Assembly (NCBI GenBank): GCA_021234155.1
Contig: JAJEKV010000500.1
Span: 62,001 to 126,000, forward strand
Source: Isoetes taiwanensis
Taxonomy: Eukaryota > Streptophyta > Lycopodiopsida > Isoetales > Isoetaceae
Direction: 5' to 3'
Length of the DNA stretch: 64,000 bases
The translations under genes and the position numbers were made by a program. Positions within the stretch are counted from its first letter, which is position 1; the number at the start of each line of letters is the position of its first letter. Below the pieces are notes generated by a model. That model had not been told where the DNA came from and did not search any database. It saw nothing but the letters and a program-made list of their open reading frames with translations. Positions 33,474 through 43,900 of the stretch are shown here, one piece after another.

Positions 33474-33711
33474 TGTTGGAAATATAACATGCAAGGAATA
33501 AAATGATGCAACAAGACAAAGAGAATGGGACAGAAAGAACATAAGGTAATCCCAAATGAATTATAATTCACAAAGAGTACATGCTCTTATATACAATAAC
33601 GAAGCGCTAATAGATAAATACCCTTTTAGCTCCATGAACTATCAATAGACAATGATCTATCAATAAACAAAGTCTAAGATTCTACGGATATATTATACAT
33701 TCATTCCAACA
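33474..33711 (-). repeat. 5' LTR of the non-coding Copia-type element
   Basis: 238 bases, TGTTGGAA to TTCCAACA in plus orientation. The primer-binding site follows at 33462-33473 when read on the minus strand. Confidence 0.92.
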
Positions 33712-33780
33712 GAAAGTAAGTAAGTAAGTAGGATCTGAAAGTAAGTAAGTAACAGAAAGTAAGTAAGTAGGATCTGATCT
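33712..33780. repeat. (GTAA)n microsatellite in a 30-bp higher-order repeat
   Basis: AAGTAAGTAAGTA tracts alternate with GGATCTG; the block starts at the LTR element's target duplication. Confidence 0.8.
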
Positions 33781-34209
33781 GCTTCTGGTAAGGAATTAAG
33801 ATGATCAAGGCCATCATCCCATGCGATATACTGATATCGCTTTCCCAATGTATAATAAGCAGGCACGAGCTTGCCCTCCTTCAACATCTGCAGGACCAAC
33901 AGCACGAGCTTGCCCTCCTTCAGTGTGCGTAGTAGCACTAGGAAGTGGGAGCGATGGCCTCGCTACTCTACTACTAAAGAACCCAAACAACAAGAGAACC
34001 ACCACACTTGATATTGAAATGACAATGACGGCAGTGCATGAAACGCCTTTGTCATTATGAATGGGAATATTAGAGCAGAAATTACTGAAAAATATGTGTG
34101 CGAAGGCACGTCCTTGGGCGATACTTTGTCTGCGAACGCGTGCGTCGAAGTGAAAACAGACTCCTATACCCACAAGCAAACTGCAGATCATATAAGATGG
34201 GGTAGATAA

Positions 34210-34336
34210 CGTCCTCGAGGAGTTATGGGCGAGGAAAATGGCCAGAGTGGCCATGTGGCCCGCAATCCAGCGATGCGGCGAATGCGGGCCACATGGCCAT
34301 TGGCCATTTTCCCGCCCATAACCCGAGGGGAGGACG
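34210..34336. repeat. 127-bp long hairpin (inverted repeat)
   Basis: The outer CGTCCTC/GAGGACG and the inner GTTATGGGCG, GAAAATGGCCA and CATGTGGCCCGC segments pair with their complements on the other side of a short GC-rich loop around 34265-34280. Small internal loops occur. It resembles a tiny foldback MITE. Confidence 0.8.
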
Positions 34337-34609
34337 ATATCGGCCTTAACGTCTGGCCGAATCGCTTTGCACGAGTTCTTTCTTGGCTTCAACATGGACA
34401 CAAAACCGCTGACAAATCATGGGGTTTGGCGGCCAGACGGCAAATCATGGGGTTTGGCGGCAGGTCCGCATATTCTAGTGATCCAAGCCGTTTGGGGTTT
34501 AACAGCAGATCCAAGGAAAAGGAAAACCAAGTCATAGGCTTCAAGCAAAACCGGCAAATCCGCCAGGTTCTTGACCATCGGCAAATCCAAGGAGCTTAGG
34601 ATGCGGCCC

Positions 34610-34840
34610 CCGGCTCTTCCACGGCGCCTTCTAAATCCGGTCTCTGGTCTCTATCTGGCACAGATCGACCATGCCTTCTAAATCCGGGTGACAGAACCGG
34701 GGCCCCAAATCCGTGTAAGAAATGGATGCGGTCCTAGCTCTTCATGACGCTATTTACGATTTGTTTTCGAACTCTATCGGCGGCAGATCGACCATGCCTT
34801 CTAAATCCGGCGACACAGAACCAAGCCCCAAATCCAGCGA
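34610..34840. repeat. Direct duplication around CAGATCGACCATGCCTTCTA
   Basis: This 20-mer plus AATCCGG and a following ACAGAACC...CCCCAAATCC segment occurs twice, about 120 bases apart. Confidence 0.75.
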
Positions 34841-34851
34841 TCCATTCTGCT

Positions 34852-34890
34852 TGTTATGGCCATAACATGCTTGTTATGGCCATAACAAAT
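34852..34890. repeat. Tandem perfect palindrome TTGTTATGGCCATAACAA-type
   Basis: The palindrome GTTATGGCCATAAC occurs twice in a row with a CATGCTT linker. Confidence 0.85.
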
Positions 34891-35278
34891 TGGTCCACAA
34901 TTTGTTCTTTGGATATAGCACTTTAGAAAAAAGCGGTTGAGATTAAATCCTAGAGCAAAAAGGATGAGGACCGGGCGTTAAGGAAGCTATTTGCATATTT
35001 TTCCGAGAATGATGGCCACTCAAGCCGTATTCACATGGAAGGAATGGGCGGTGCATTTTTGGCGGTGCTCTAAATCGCACTAGAATCGGGTCGCCAACTC
35101 AAATCACATGGATCTATAGGGTGATTCGCAAAGCGGCGGAAGAATTTTAAATTTGAAATTGGAATTTTCTGCTTCAAATTGAGCAGCTATGTGAACCGGC
35201 CCGCCATGAAGCGGCGATAACGCAACTCAAGCGTATGGCCACCGATGGAACGGTGACCGCGGCTGCTTGGGTCGGCAG

Positions 35279-36020
35279 CTACTGCCCGGAATGGTCCCGC
35301 GCTTCAAAAAAACACGTACATGTGACTACGCCTTCAGTACGCGCTAGGCCTACTATGGATGCGGCTACAACAAAATATATCGACATTCCTAGCAAAACCA
35401 CAGCAAGTATCAAGGCGTTGCGGTTACTAGTGACAGCCTTGGTTATGTCAGAGTTTGGCACAGACATAGTGCAGGTGCCTGCAAACACTGTTGCTATTGC
35501 ACAAAAGAAAGCTAGATTGTTGCATATCCAGCAGAGTATATCCCCTTCATTCTCGTCATGAGGACGGTGAAGCCATTTCTCAAAAGTGAATTCAAGTGCA
35601 TTCATAGGACAGGATAAATAACGCACCTATGTTCAGAAAAGTAAAGCTGAGCCATATAAACCAAGCTAGAGATCCTCTTTATTCTCGAAATACATGTGGC
35701 ACTGGTCTGATAAATCTTCTCTGGTGCAGGAGCTAATGATGAAAAGAACAATGAATACCTCATGGAGTTCCCATGAACCTGGAGGAGATAAGATGCGGCC
35801 GCCCAAGACTATTCCGTGCTTGCCATGAAGAGGACGGAGAGACCAGTTGAAAATGGGTTTCGTATCTTTCTCGAGGATGTACTCGCCTCCATAGCAGCAG
35901 CAAAAAACTTGACAACTTCGACAGGACTAAAACCAAAAAACTCTATGATGCTGTTGCCTTATCCGGTATCAGCAGCCTACCCACCAGCATGCATACCATG
36001 CATGCCAGGTGCAATCAGAT
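35279..36020 (-). pseudogene. PGG-domain (ankyrin-type) membrane protein, C-terminal part, decayed
   Basis: The minus strand first shows a PGG-like segment (PGMHGMHAGG, stop, AADTG, stop, GNSIIEFFGFSPVEVVKFF) at about 36015-35840. After a gap the frame 35626-35279 encodes CWICNNLAFFCAIATVFAGT and ALILAVVLLGMSIYFVVAAS, two hydrophobic segments. The sequence of a PG-rich turn, a GNSI-type strand and an N-AF helix followed by another membrane segment is that of the PGG domain found at the end of plant ankyrin-repeat membrane proteins. Two in-frame stops (one looks like CAA to TAA) and missing ankyrin repeats mark decay. The family assignment is moderate because the domain is short. Confidence 0.45.
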
Positions 36021-36784
36021 AAGTCAGGGGAAAAATCCCTTCCGTGGGAAAAATTCGCTCTCAATTGGATTATCAAATTGTTCTTTCTCGATTTTTGGAA
36101 AATCGGTTTTTTTTTTTCAGGCAGCCAAAAGCTACAAAATCTTAGGGAAATCACGTAAAAAAAAATCCAATTTTTTTTCCTCCAAACCGGAAAATCCAAA
36201 TTTAAACAATAGATTCACAATCTTGCATTAGAAAAAAAGTGAGGTCTCTTGGTGTCCCCATAAGCATTTTTTCCATTTTATTTTACCTCGCCTTACTTAT
36301 TTTTTAAATGGAGTCTTTGGAGGTAGCCTAAAATAAATTCGATTTATAGAGATTTGAATGTCCCATGACATTTTGCCACGTTACATAAAAAAACTTCTCC
36401 CAACAAACCTCTCGAAGAGTGAAATCCTTCGAGCTCGTATGTTCAGATTGCGCCCTCATGTTGCAGATTCGAGTTTCCCACTGCCTTTCAGTTGATTGCT
36501 ACCCAAAGATGCAAGGTTTGTGATCCAAACTAGCAATTATTTCTCTCCACGTCTCTTGTTTAAGGTAAGTCAGATCTACCATACTAGAATGCCAGGCTTT
36601 GGTTCTATTTGTAATGTGATTTGAATTCCATTTCCCACACAACCAGAGTGCAAATGTTTTGAATTTGTTTGAACTCTGAATTTGAATTCAAATTTTCCAC
36701 AAATAACTAGATTTATAAAAGTGATGGATCCAATGGAAAAATCTTGGGTCCTCTATTCTTACCATGGTTAAACTTAGAATCTCC

Positions 36785-37350
36785 CTTCCTTATGAAAAAT
36801 ATGGAAAGTCAAGCACTTCTACAGTTGGGCAACAAGGAAAGAAGGCTGATTTGAATGCTTTGCGAATGAATGGGGCCAAAAAATATGATATTTGGGCATC
36901 CTAATTTTGATTGCGTAACAGGCCTTGTCAAGTTTGTATGTGAAGGAAGAGCAGGGCTATTACTGCGAGAGCATGCATGCTATAACATGCAATTGGCCAA
37001 TCATATTAATAATCTCTCATACTCTTTGCAACAGAAAGAAGCAGACAACATAATTTGAAAACGGAAATGAGAGAAAAAGGTAAGTCAATATCTCAATTGC
37101 AAAAGAGAGCTTTAGAATTGGAATAAGATGTTGAGATGATGGAGAATGCAGTAAAACAAGCAGATAATAACAAGTGTCTGGAAGTAAATGATGCAAAAAA
37201 AAAAAGTATACCTCCTGCAAAAAAGGTTAGAAAGGTTAAAGAAAACTGCTCTTGGGTTTCGAGAAAGGAAAAGGAAGGTAAAGCCAATCAACGATTTAAA
37301 GATTACATGTGGAGCTTATCGTACGAGAATATGCCATCAAGCAAGTGCTA
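36785..37350 (+). pseudogene. Coiled-coil protein of unknown family (copy 2), frame-broken
   Basis: Pieces in three frames parallel the ORF at 13408-14013: LNALRMNGAKKYDIWAS, then NFDCVTGLVKFVCEGRAGLL, then a coiled coil (NHINNLSYSLQQKEAD, KTEMREKGKSISQLQKRALE, EMMENAVKQADNN). The tail is lysine-rich (KKSIPPAKKVRKVKENC) and not seen in copy 1. Stops and frame changes show that this copy is not functional. Function unknown. Confidence 0.5.
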
Positions 37351-37400
37351 AAAACAAAGAAAAGCAATGATGGTGTATGAGATAACGTTGGTAAAAATAT

Positions 37401-37420
37401 AAGATAAGATAAGATAAGAT
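37401..37420. repeat. (AAGAT)4 microsatellite
   Basis: Four tandem pentanucleotide units; an isolated AAGATAAGATAA recurs near 37550. Confidence 0.85.
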
Positions 37421-37429
37421 GAATTTTTA

Positions 37430-38985
37430 CGTCCACGGGAACCCAATGGGTTATGGGATGACAGATGCAAGGGCAACAGCCCATCTAAAACCTGGGGACT
37501 AGGCCCCATCACCAAACACAATAACCAAATATTAAAAGGCTACCAAGAATAAGATAAGATAATGCTAATGCTAGTGGTAAAGTTATGCTTCTAAAATTAT
37601 CTAGACATAGCCAGTCCAAGGATTGGAAGGCCATTGATCTAGAATAATTGCTGCACCTTCTCTGGCCCATTTCTTTTGCAGGCGGGCTGCCCTCACCTTG
37701 CAAAGCTCCTCCTTACGATTACACAATTGAAGAGGGGAGAGGTCCTCTGTCTTGAGAAACTAGTCCCTCGAGATGGTTTCCATCTTTGAAAGAACATGTA
37801 AAGCGGCTAAGAGTGTCTTGAAACCGAACCAAAAGATGGCGAGGACGATCAAGTCTTGCAGCTCCCACCTAGTAGCGGAGACAACTCCACCGGCCTTCAC
37901 ATGCATGACATTAGTGAAAAATGCAAAGCAAACATCCATATCGGGAAGGGCATCATCTTCGCCTCAAACCCTATATAATATGAGTTGGGGCTCCTAGTAG
38001 CGAGAAGATGCGGGCGACACGCTCACGCTAGCTTCTTCGCAGATGCGACTCTGGTCCCCTTAGGATTGTAGAGATGTCTGTACGCCCACCTCAACATGTT
38101 CCCTTTCCAATGTCTGCACCGCTGTTTCAACATAATGTTTCTTCTGTATCTAGTGTCTGGACTGACGCATCACTTGTGCCCACATACTGGGCTTTAGGGT
38201 CTGGAACAAAGGCATGTATTAACTGTAATAAGTGTGTCCATCTCTCAATAGACACGATCATAGATGTGGCCGTCATTCCTCCTTCAGAATGAATGAGTCG
38301 TACCTGGTCACGAAGTGTAGGTGGCAAACACTAAATGCACCAGAAAATAATGATTTAAGAAAATCATATCATGAAATATATATACAAGTCAGGTGGGTGT
38401 CCGAAGACATAGCGAATCCCGCACATTCATGACCTCTTGAAGGTATGATTCCAGCATCCATACTGAAGCCGTGCTCAGTATCACATATAGCAGCTGGCCA
38501 GACCTGACCAACTCATTATAGTGCATGGTAATTTTTTTTATCTATCTTAAGCCATGTAGACTAAGCTTCTCCATTCCTAAAGGGATTAATCTCGGTTTGG
38601 CATGTCATAAAAATATTATTTATGCTTGACATCAACAAATTTAAAGTAGAGACTTCCACTCTATGGTGGGTACCAGTGTAGTTGTGCAACAAACAAGGCC
38701 CCTTAGGTATTGTGGCTGATTGCAAGGATTGTAAAGAGGTGGAAAATTTGTAGAATAGTTTCGTGTGCTCAGTGGTACAAGAGAGAGCAATTAGCCAGTT
38801 GGGCAATTTTAGGTACATTTTACTTTAAAGGAGGCAGACAAAATAATATGGGAATGTGTGGCTACGGTACTCCCAAACACTATAAGTAGAGGAGATCAAA
38901 ACCCATGGGTTTTGCACCCCGCTCAGCCAAACAAGTTTGTGAAATCAAGTTACAGAAGCTTGAAGATTAAAAGGGTTATTTCTAG
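37430..38985. other. No gene recognised
   Basis: Minus-strand frames at 38330-38127 (SIERWTHLLQLIHAFVPDPK) and 37703-37509 look protein-like but match no family I know. Confidence 0.3.
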
Positions 38986-38989
38986 TATC

Positions 38990-39680
38990 TGCCAAGTGGG
39001 AACTAGTGATCACGGAGGAAAATCTTAAAAACATTTGGAGAAATGCTTGGCTGAAATATCGTCCCCCACGGATTAATCATTCATTTGGCAAGTGATCCAC
39101 AGGGTTCGAAGGGTCAATCAACTAGTATCAAAATGGGACAATAACGTCAACCCACTATGCTCCATGTGCGAGGCTAAACAGGATTCCATAGAACATTTCC
39201 TGGTGGAATGTGAGATGTTGCAAGTAGTATGGGCATGGAGTCTAGATAGCTTTGAATACCCGTTAAGCATCAAGGAACTATTATTGGGAGTCCTTCCCGT
39301 AGAATGGTACTCCATGAAGAAGGCAGTTTTTCATATAGCTAGGGCCTGGACAATCTGGTCAATATAAAAAAGGAGAAATGCCATCGTCTTCGATGAGGAT
39401 CAAAAGGACATATCATCAAATCAGCTTCTTCGTATGGTACTTGAAAGGCTTAACAAATTCAAGCTAGTGTTCGAGAGTGAAGAAGATGTAAAGGTTGAAA
39501 TATGGGGCACCTATCTAAATTTCCAGTAGGCCAAAAAAGAGAATAGTGTAAGATGGAGCCATGTAGCTGTCCTCATCTCATATTTGTAGATGGTGCACCC
39601 CTCTCATGTGGCTTTGTATCGTTCTCTTAAAGTAAATAGAGTCTATTTTTGTGCACATGTTGATCTTATACATAAAACTT
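38990..39680 (+). mobile_element. LINE 3' end with zf-RVT tail
   Basis: Reads ITEENLKNIWRNAWLKYRPP, then, after a frame change, IHRVRRVNQLVSKW, PLCSMCEAKQDSIEHFLVEC (the CxxC...HxxxxC motif) and VVWAW, VFHIARAWTIWSI, then a stop and RNAIVFDEDQ. This is the tail of a plant LINE polymerase on the plus strand, truncated on the 5' side, as produced by incomplete reverse transcription. Confidence 0.8.
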
Positions 39681-40640
39681 CCACTCTACAAAATATTATT
39701 GAGATAATATATTAAAATAATAGTACAGAAAAATTAATATTATTTTAAATTATTAGTCTACATAAATCAAATTCTGTCACATGAAATTGTTGGCGGCTAT
39801 GCAATGATTATTTATTTATTCCTTTTTGTTTTATACGTCATCGTGGTGTGGCCCATTCTACATATTAGCTATCCACATCAACGCGGCGTAATGACCGTGG
39901 GCATATATTAATAAGTGTTCGAGGCAATAAATAACTATCTAGATATTCTTTAATATTAGCATCTTTATCTTATTATTAGATACTTTGCCTTTTATGCTTT
40001 TTTAAAAATAATATATGTTTTACATGAAAACATTAATACCATTATCTTCATCTTTTGGTGTTTGCATCTCCTATTCCCTTTTTTTTTAATAATAAGAAAG
40101 TAGTAGAGGTGACATCAAATGTAATGTATAGAGGTATTAAGGTGGCGTCCCCATCTATGGTGACGTCCCCGTTGACGGTGACAAAACTTACCTATATTTT
40201 GCTCACGTGGTCTCCCCTTAATGATTTTAAAAACTACCTACTTGGCAAAGACCTGTTATCTACGTGGCGAATGGCCCATCCTGGAATGGCTCTGCCCTAT
40301 TTCGGCACAGGCATCCGAGGTTCTTGGCGATGGCGGGAGCTGCAGCATCGATGGCTAACAACCATCTCTTTGGTGGTGATGATGGCGCTATTAATGGCGC
40401 CACCGAATCCTTCTTCTGGCTTATGTAAAGCCATTGATTTCTATGGTTTTGTTGCTGCTATTGACATGTTTTCTTAGATTAGGCTGCTCCACAGACCATT
40501 GCTGAAACTTTTCTTGAGCTTTTGGCGCCTCCTCCATCGATTCCCTCCACTTTTTGGTATCCAATTTGAGCTCCCGCCATTGCTGGAGCATTTTCCACCC
40601 TCCATTGAATGGATTTGCCCGGATCATTGACATGGCCTTC
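39680..40640. other. Upstream region of the transposase gene; no separate gene
   Basis: AT-rich DNA gives way at about 40130 to GC-richer sequence containing repeated GTGACGTCCCC-like phrases and the palindrome GGCGCTATTAATGGCGCC. This may be the promoter-proximal region or the 5' flank of a Tigger-type element. Confidence 0.35.
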
Positions 40641-40682
40641 TCTGAACCTTAGATCTTGGGTGAGGCTGGGTGCATGCAAGAG

Positions 40683-40690
40683 TATAAAAA
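40683..40690 (+). promoter_or_regulatory. TATA box of the transposase gene
   Basis: TATAAAAA lies about 80 bases before the ATG at 40770, with an intervening pyrimidine-rich leader. This also argues that the ORF's upstream in-frame ATG at 40656 is not the start. Confidence 0.6.
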
Positions 40691-40769
40691 GGGCAACAAG
40701 AGGCATACGAGCTCCACCTCTTGCAAAAGCCCTCTGTTCTTTCTTGCATTGTTTCATTTGCTTTTCACA

Positions 40770-43374
40770 ATGAATCTCAGAAGCAATAGGAGCTTTGCTT
40801 TCCCTCCTGATAGCAACCCTGAGATTGAAACTTTTGTTGATCCTCCTGTTCCACCCAAAAAGTGTAGATCAAAGCCATTGCTTCATGCTCAAAGGACCAG
40901 CAAAGCTGGCAAGAAGATGATCAGGGGTGCTGCAAGAGGTTCCTGGACCAAGAAAGCATTAGATGATGCTATAGAGTCAATTGAGGATGGAGTCTTTTCA
41001 ATTAGAAAAGCTGGCATGCACTTTGAGATTCCTCAGACCACCCTGAGAAATCACTTGTATGGAAAGAGCAAGAACAAGTTTGGCAGTATTCCCAAAGGTC
41101 TCACAACTGATGAAGAGCAAATTCTGCTAGACTGGGCCCTTCAATTGGCAGACGAAGGTCGTGCAGTCAATTTGGAAATTATGAAACAGAGGGTAGCTGC
41201 AATGACCATCAACAGACCAACTTGCTTTAAAGATGGTCTTCCAGGAAAGAAATGGTGGAAGGGTTTTAGGGGCAGGCATCCTGAAATTGCAGTTAGATCA
41301 GCTCAATGCATTGAATTGCACAGAGTTAAGTCCATGACTAGCAAAAATCTTGAAAATTTCTATGCTACTTTGAGAAAAGTGTATGATGATTTAAATTTAG
41401 ATCCTTCTAGGGTCTGGAATTGTGATGAGACTGGTATACAGGCTGGTTGCAGAACTGGAATGAGAGTAATTTGTCGAAAAGGGCAAAAACATGTAACTGA
41501 GCATGTACCTAAAAGCAGAGAATGGATGACAGTGCTGGTCTGCATCAATGCTTCAGGTAAATCTTTAGCATTATGATTTTTTTTTGTTGTAATCAATGTG
41601 CTTTTTTGTTTTGAATTAAAAAAGTTTAAAGCTTATGCTTTCTTGTTTCTGCAGGTCACAGAATTCCCAACCTTTATGTATTTAAAGGCAAACGAATGAG
41701 GGATAATAACCTTCTGGCAGGATGTGAAGCAGGAGCAGTGCTGGCTTTTCAGAAAAAAGCTTGGATTACTGATGAACTATTCGAAGCGTGGCTTGATCAT
41801 TTCAAAAACAATGTTCCTGGAGGGGTAAGTAAAGAGAAGCCACATGTTTTAATTTGTGATGGACATGGCAGCCATGTTAACATGGCTGCCATACTCAAAG
41901 CTAGAGAAATTGGACTTCAGATTGTACAATTGCCTGCTCATACATCTCATCGATTGCAACCACTTGATGTTTCATGCTTTAGACCTTTCAAACTAACTTT
42001 TAGGAAGATGAGGGCTCATTTTATGCATAAGAATTATGGTGTGGAGCCAACCAAGGAAGATATGGCTACTATAGTTTCAGAATCATTGGTTTCTGCGCTT
42101 ACTACCAGCAATATCCAAGTTGGATTTGCTAAAACAGGCATTTGGCCTTGGGAACCTTTTAAGGTTCAACCAGAATCATTTGCAGATCAACTTGAGGCTG
42201 AAAGAGAGGCCGCTTCTGCAGCAAGAGTAGCAGCAAATGCATCTGAGGCTGCTACAACAAACGAAGCACCTAATATTGATATTGATGCACAAGAAAATGC
42301 AAGTGATGCAAACATAGTTGCAGGTATTGTAATGCATTCTTATGATTCAAATTTATTATGTATAATTATTATGTATAATTTGAATTTTGATTGATCCACT
42401 TGTTCTAGGTGTTGATGCTGCTGCAGACGAGGCAACTTTGATTGCACATCCTGTGGATACAAATATGAACTTGCCAACAAGTAAGCATGTTTATGATTTG
42501 ATTGCCAAGAATTTGATGTTTGCATTTTATTTATGTTCATAATACTAACTTATTGTAATTCTAACATGCATCAGACAACAACTCTTCTAAATCTAAACCT
42601 AGGAGACTAAAGTTACCGGAAAGCTTGAAGGGTAAATTACTTGTCACATGTGATGAGATGGTGCATGCTAGAATAGAGTATCAACGCCAATGTGAGGAGG
42701 CTGGCAGAATAAGGCAAGAACAAATTGAGGAAAAAAAGAGAAAACAAGCTCAGAGAAAAGAGGTGAGGGAGCAGGAAAAGAAGAGAAGAGAGGAGAATAA
42801 GAGATTGAAAGAAGAGAAGAGGGCAGCACTAGCATTGGAGAAGGAAGCATTATTGCAGACGGAGGCTGGATTGGACAGAGCAACCTCTAGTAGGCCTAAA
42901 AGAATCAGGAAGAAGACGATTAAGATGTTAGAATCAGAGATGCAGGTGGATGAGGAGAGTCCAATCATCATCATGGGAGCTCACAATTGTATGCAGGTTC
43001 AAAATGAAGGTTCAGATCATGTTCAGCTTGATCAGGAAGTAGTGCAGGCTGATAATGAAGTCCAAGAGGTGGAACCATGTGTAAATGCTGATGTAGAATG
43101 CAACCAGGGTTTAAACTTAGTGGTTAATTTACCTGTACATGCCAATCACCAGGATAGTCAGAGTGATGATGAATATTTGGATGCTGATGCGCTGCCTTGC
43201 AGTCTGGAGGACACCCATGAATGTTCATGGGATGAACATTGCCGAAAGAGGAGGAGGCTGCAGGGCAATGAAGATTCTAGTGATGAATCCGAGACACCTG
43301 AAGGAAGACTTAAAGCTTTGGATGAGCTGTACAAAGTGGAAGCAGATATGCATCTTAAAAGCTTAGGTTTATGA
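40770..43374 (+). CDS. pogo/Tigger-type DDD transposase, four exons, apparently intact
   Basis: Exons 40770-41556, 41655-42323, 42409-42480 and 42575-43374 have canonical GT-AG borders and join in frame to 775 residues. Residues about 70-110 form a psq-type helix-turn-helix (AGMHFEIPQTTLRNHLYGKS). Next is a CENP-B-like second DNA-binding part (FRGRHPEIAVRSA). The DDE_1 nuclease core follows: NCDETG (Asp219), LICDGHGSH (Asp331) and LQPLDV (Asp367), a DDD triad with 112 and 35 spacing as in the Tigger/jerky group. The last 270 residues are lysine/glutamate coiled coil, an NLS-like RPKRIRKK, and an acidic tail ending MHLKSLGL. A TATA box precedes and AATAAA (43434) follows. No inverted terminal repeats are obvious, so it is either a live-looking element whose ends I missed or a domesticated transposase. 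Confidence 0.88.
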
Positions 43375-43433
43375 GGTTTTCTTAATGCTATAACCAAATG
43401 ATTTTTGTAACCACTGCATTTCAAAGTGTATTA

Positions 43434-43439
43434 AATAAA
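43434..43439 (+). terminator. AATAAA polyadenylation signal
   Basis: Sixty bases after the transposase stop codon, within an AT-rich 3' flank. Confidence 0.5.
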
Positions 43440-43445
43440 GGTTAT

Positions 43446-43895
43446 GCTGTTTACATTCAGTGGATAATCCATCATTGTTGCTGGTAATGTCTATCACCAT
43501 TTGTGTGCAAACTATCACAAACCAAGGTTATGTTCTTCGCCATTCAGCAGATGATCTATCACTGTTGTTGATAATGTGCATCACCATGTGATGAAAACTT
43601 GGACACCATCCTTTGATTACAGCATCACCATTAAGGCACCTATCAGCACACTAAACGAGTGCACCATTTCTGCTGTATCATCACCATCAGGGTGTCATGA
43701 CCCTTGTTTTTTGATGGATAATTATGAACTGCAGAGTTAATTTTTACCAGAATTTCAAGCGATTCTTTATAGAGCATAGCTTAGAGCACATCCAGGTATG
43801 TTTTTTTTGTGCAGTAGCATTAGGATCATGAAATTAGAGTAGTTTTTTCCTTAAGTTCACCATTGGTGGAGCCTCCACCTTACATACATATGCTT
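43446..43895. other. 3' flank, no gene
   Basis: A diverged direct repeat with ATCCATCA(T/C)TGTTG and a CATCACCAT-rich stretch at 43450-43690; otherwise nothing. Confidence 0.4.
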
Positions 43896-43900
43896 ATTCT

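Larger units (their letters stand above)
31322..33711 (-). mobile_element. Complete non-coding LTR retroelement derived from Ty1/Copia
   Basis: Related direct repeats at 31322-31554 and 33474-33711 start TGTTG and end CAACA, the usual Copia LTR ends. The flanks carry an identical five-base target duplication, GAAAG (31317-31321 and 33712-33716). Read on the minus strand, the base next to the 5' LTR (33474-33711) begins a primer-binding site TGGTATTAGAGC, one mismatch from the initiator tRNA-Met complement. A purine tract (GTAGAGGGGA) precedes the 3' LTR. The 1.9-kb interior has no ORF, only a relic of the Copia RNase H end (DDIFTKALTAC, minus strand, 31746-31778) and two tandem-repeat blocks. 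It is a non-autonomous element that must have been mobilised by another Copia element. The LTRs differ at many sites, so insertion is not recent. Confidence 0.92.

Noticed and set aside
33814-34401. 195-codon minus-strand ORF as a continuation of the PGG-type gene
   Set aside because: It crosses the 34210-34336 hairpin and a duplicated GGQAR segment; one hydrophobic stretch is not enough to link it.
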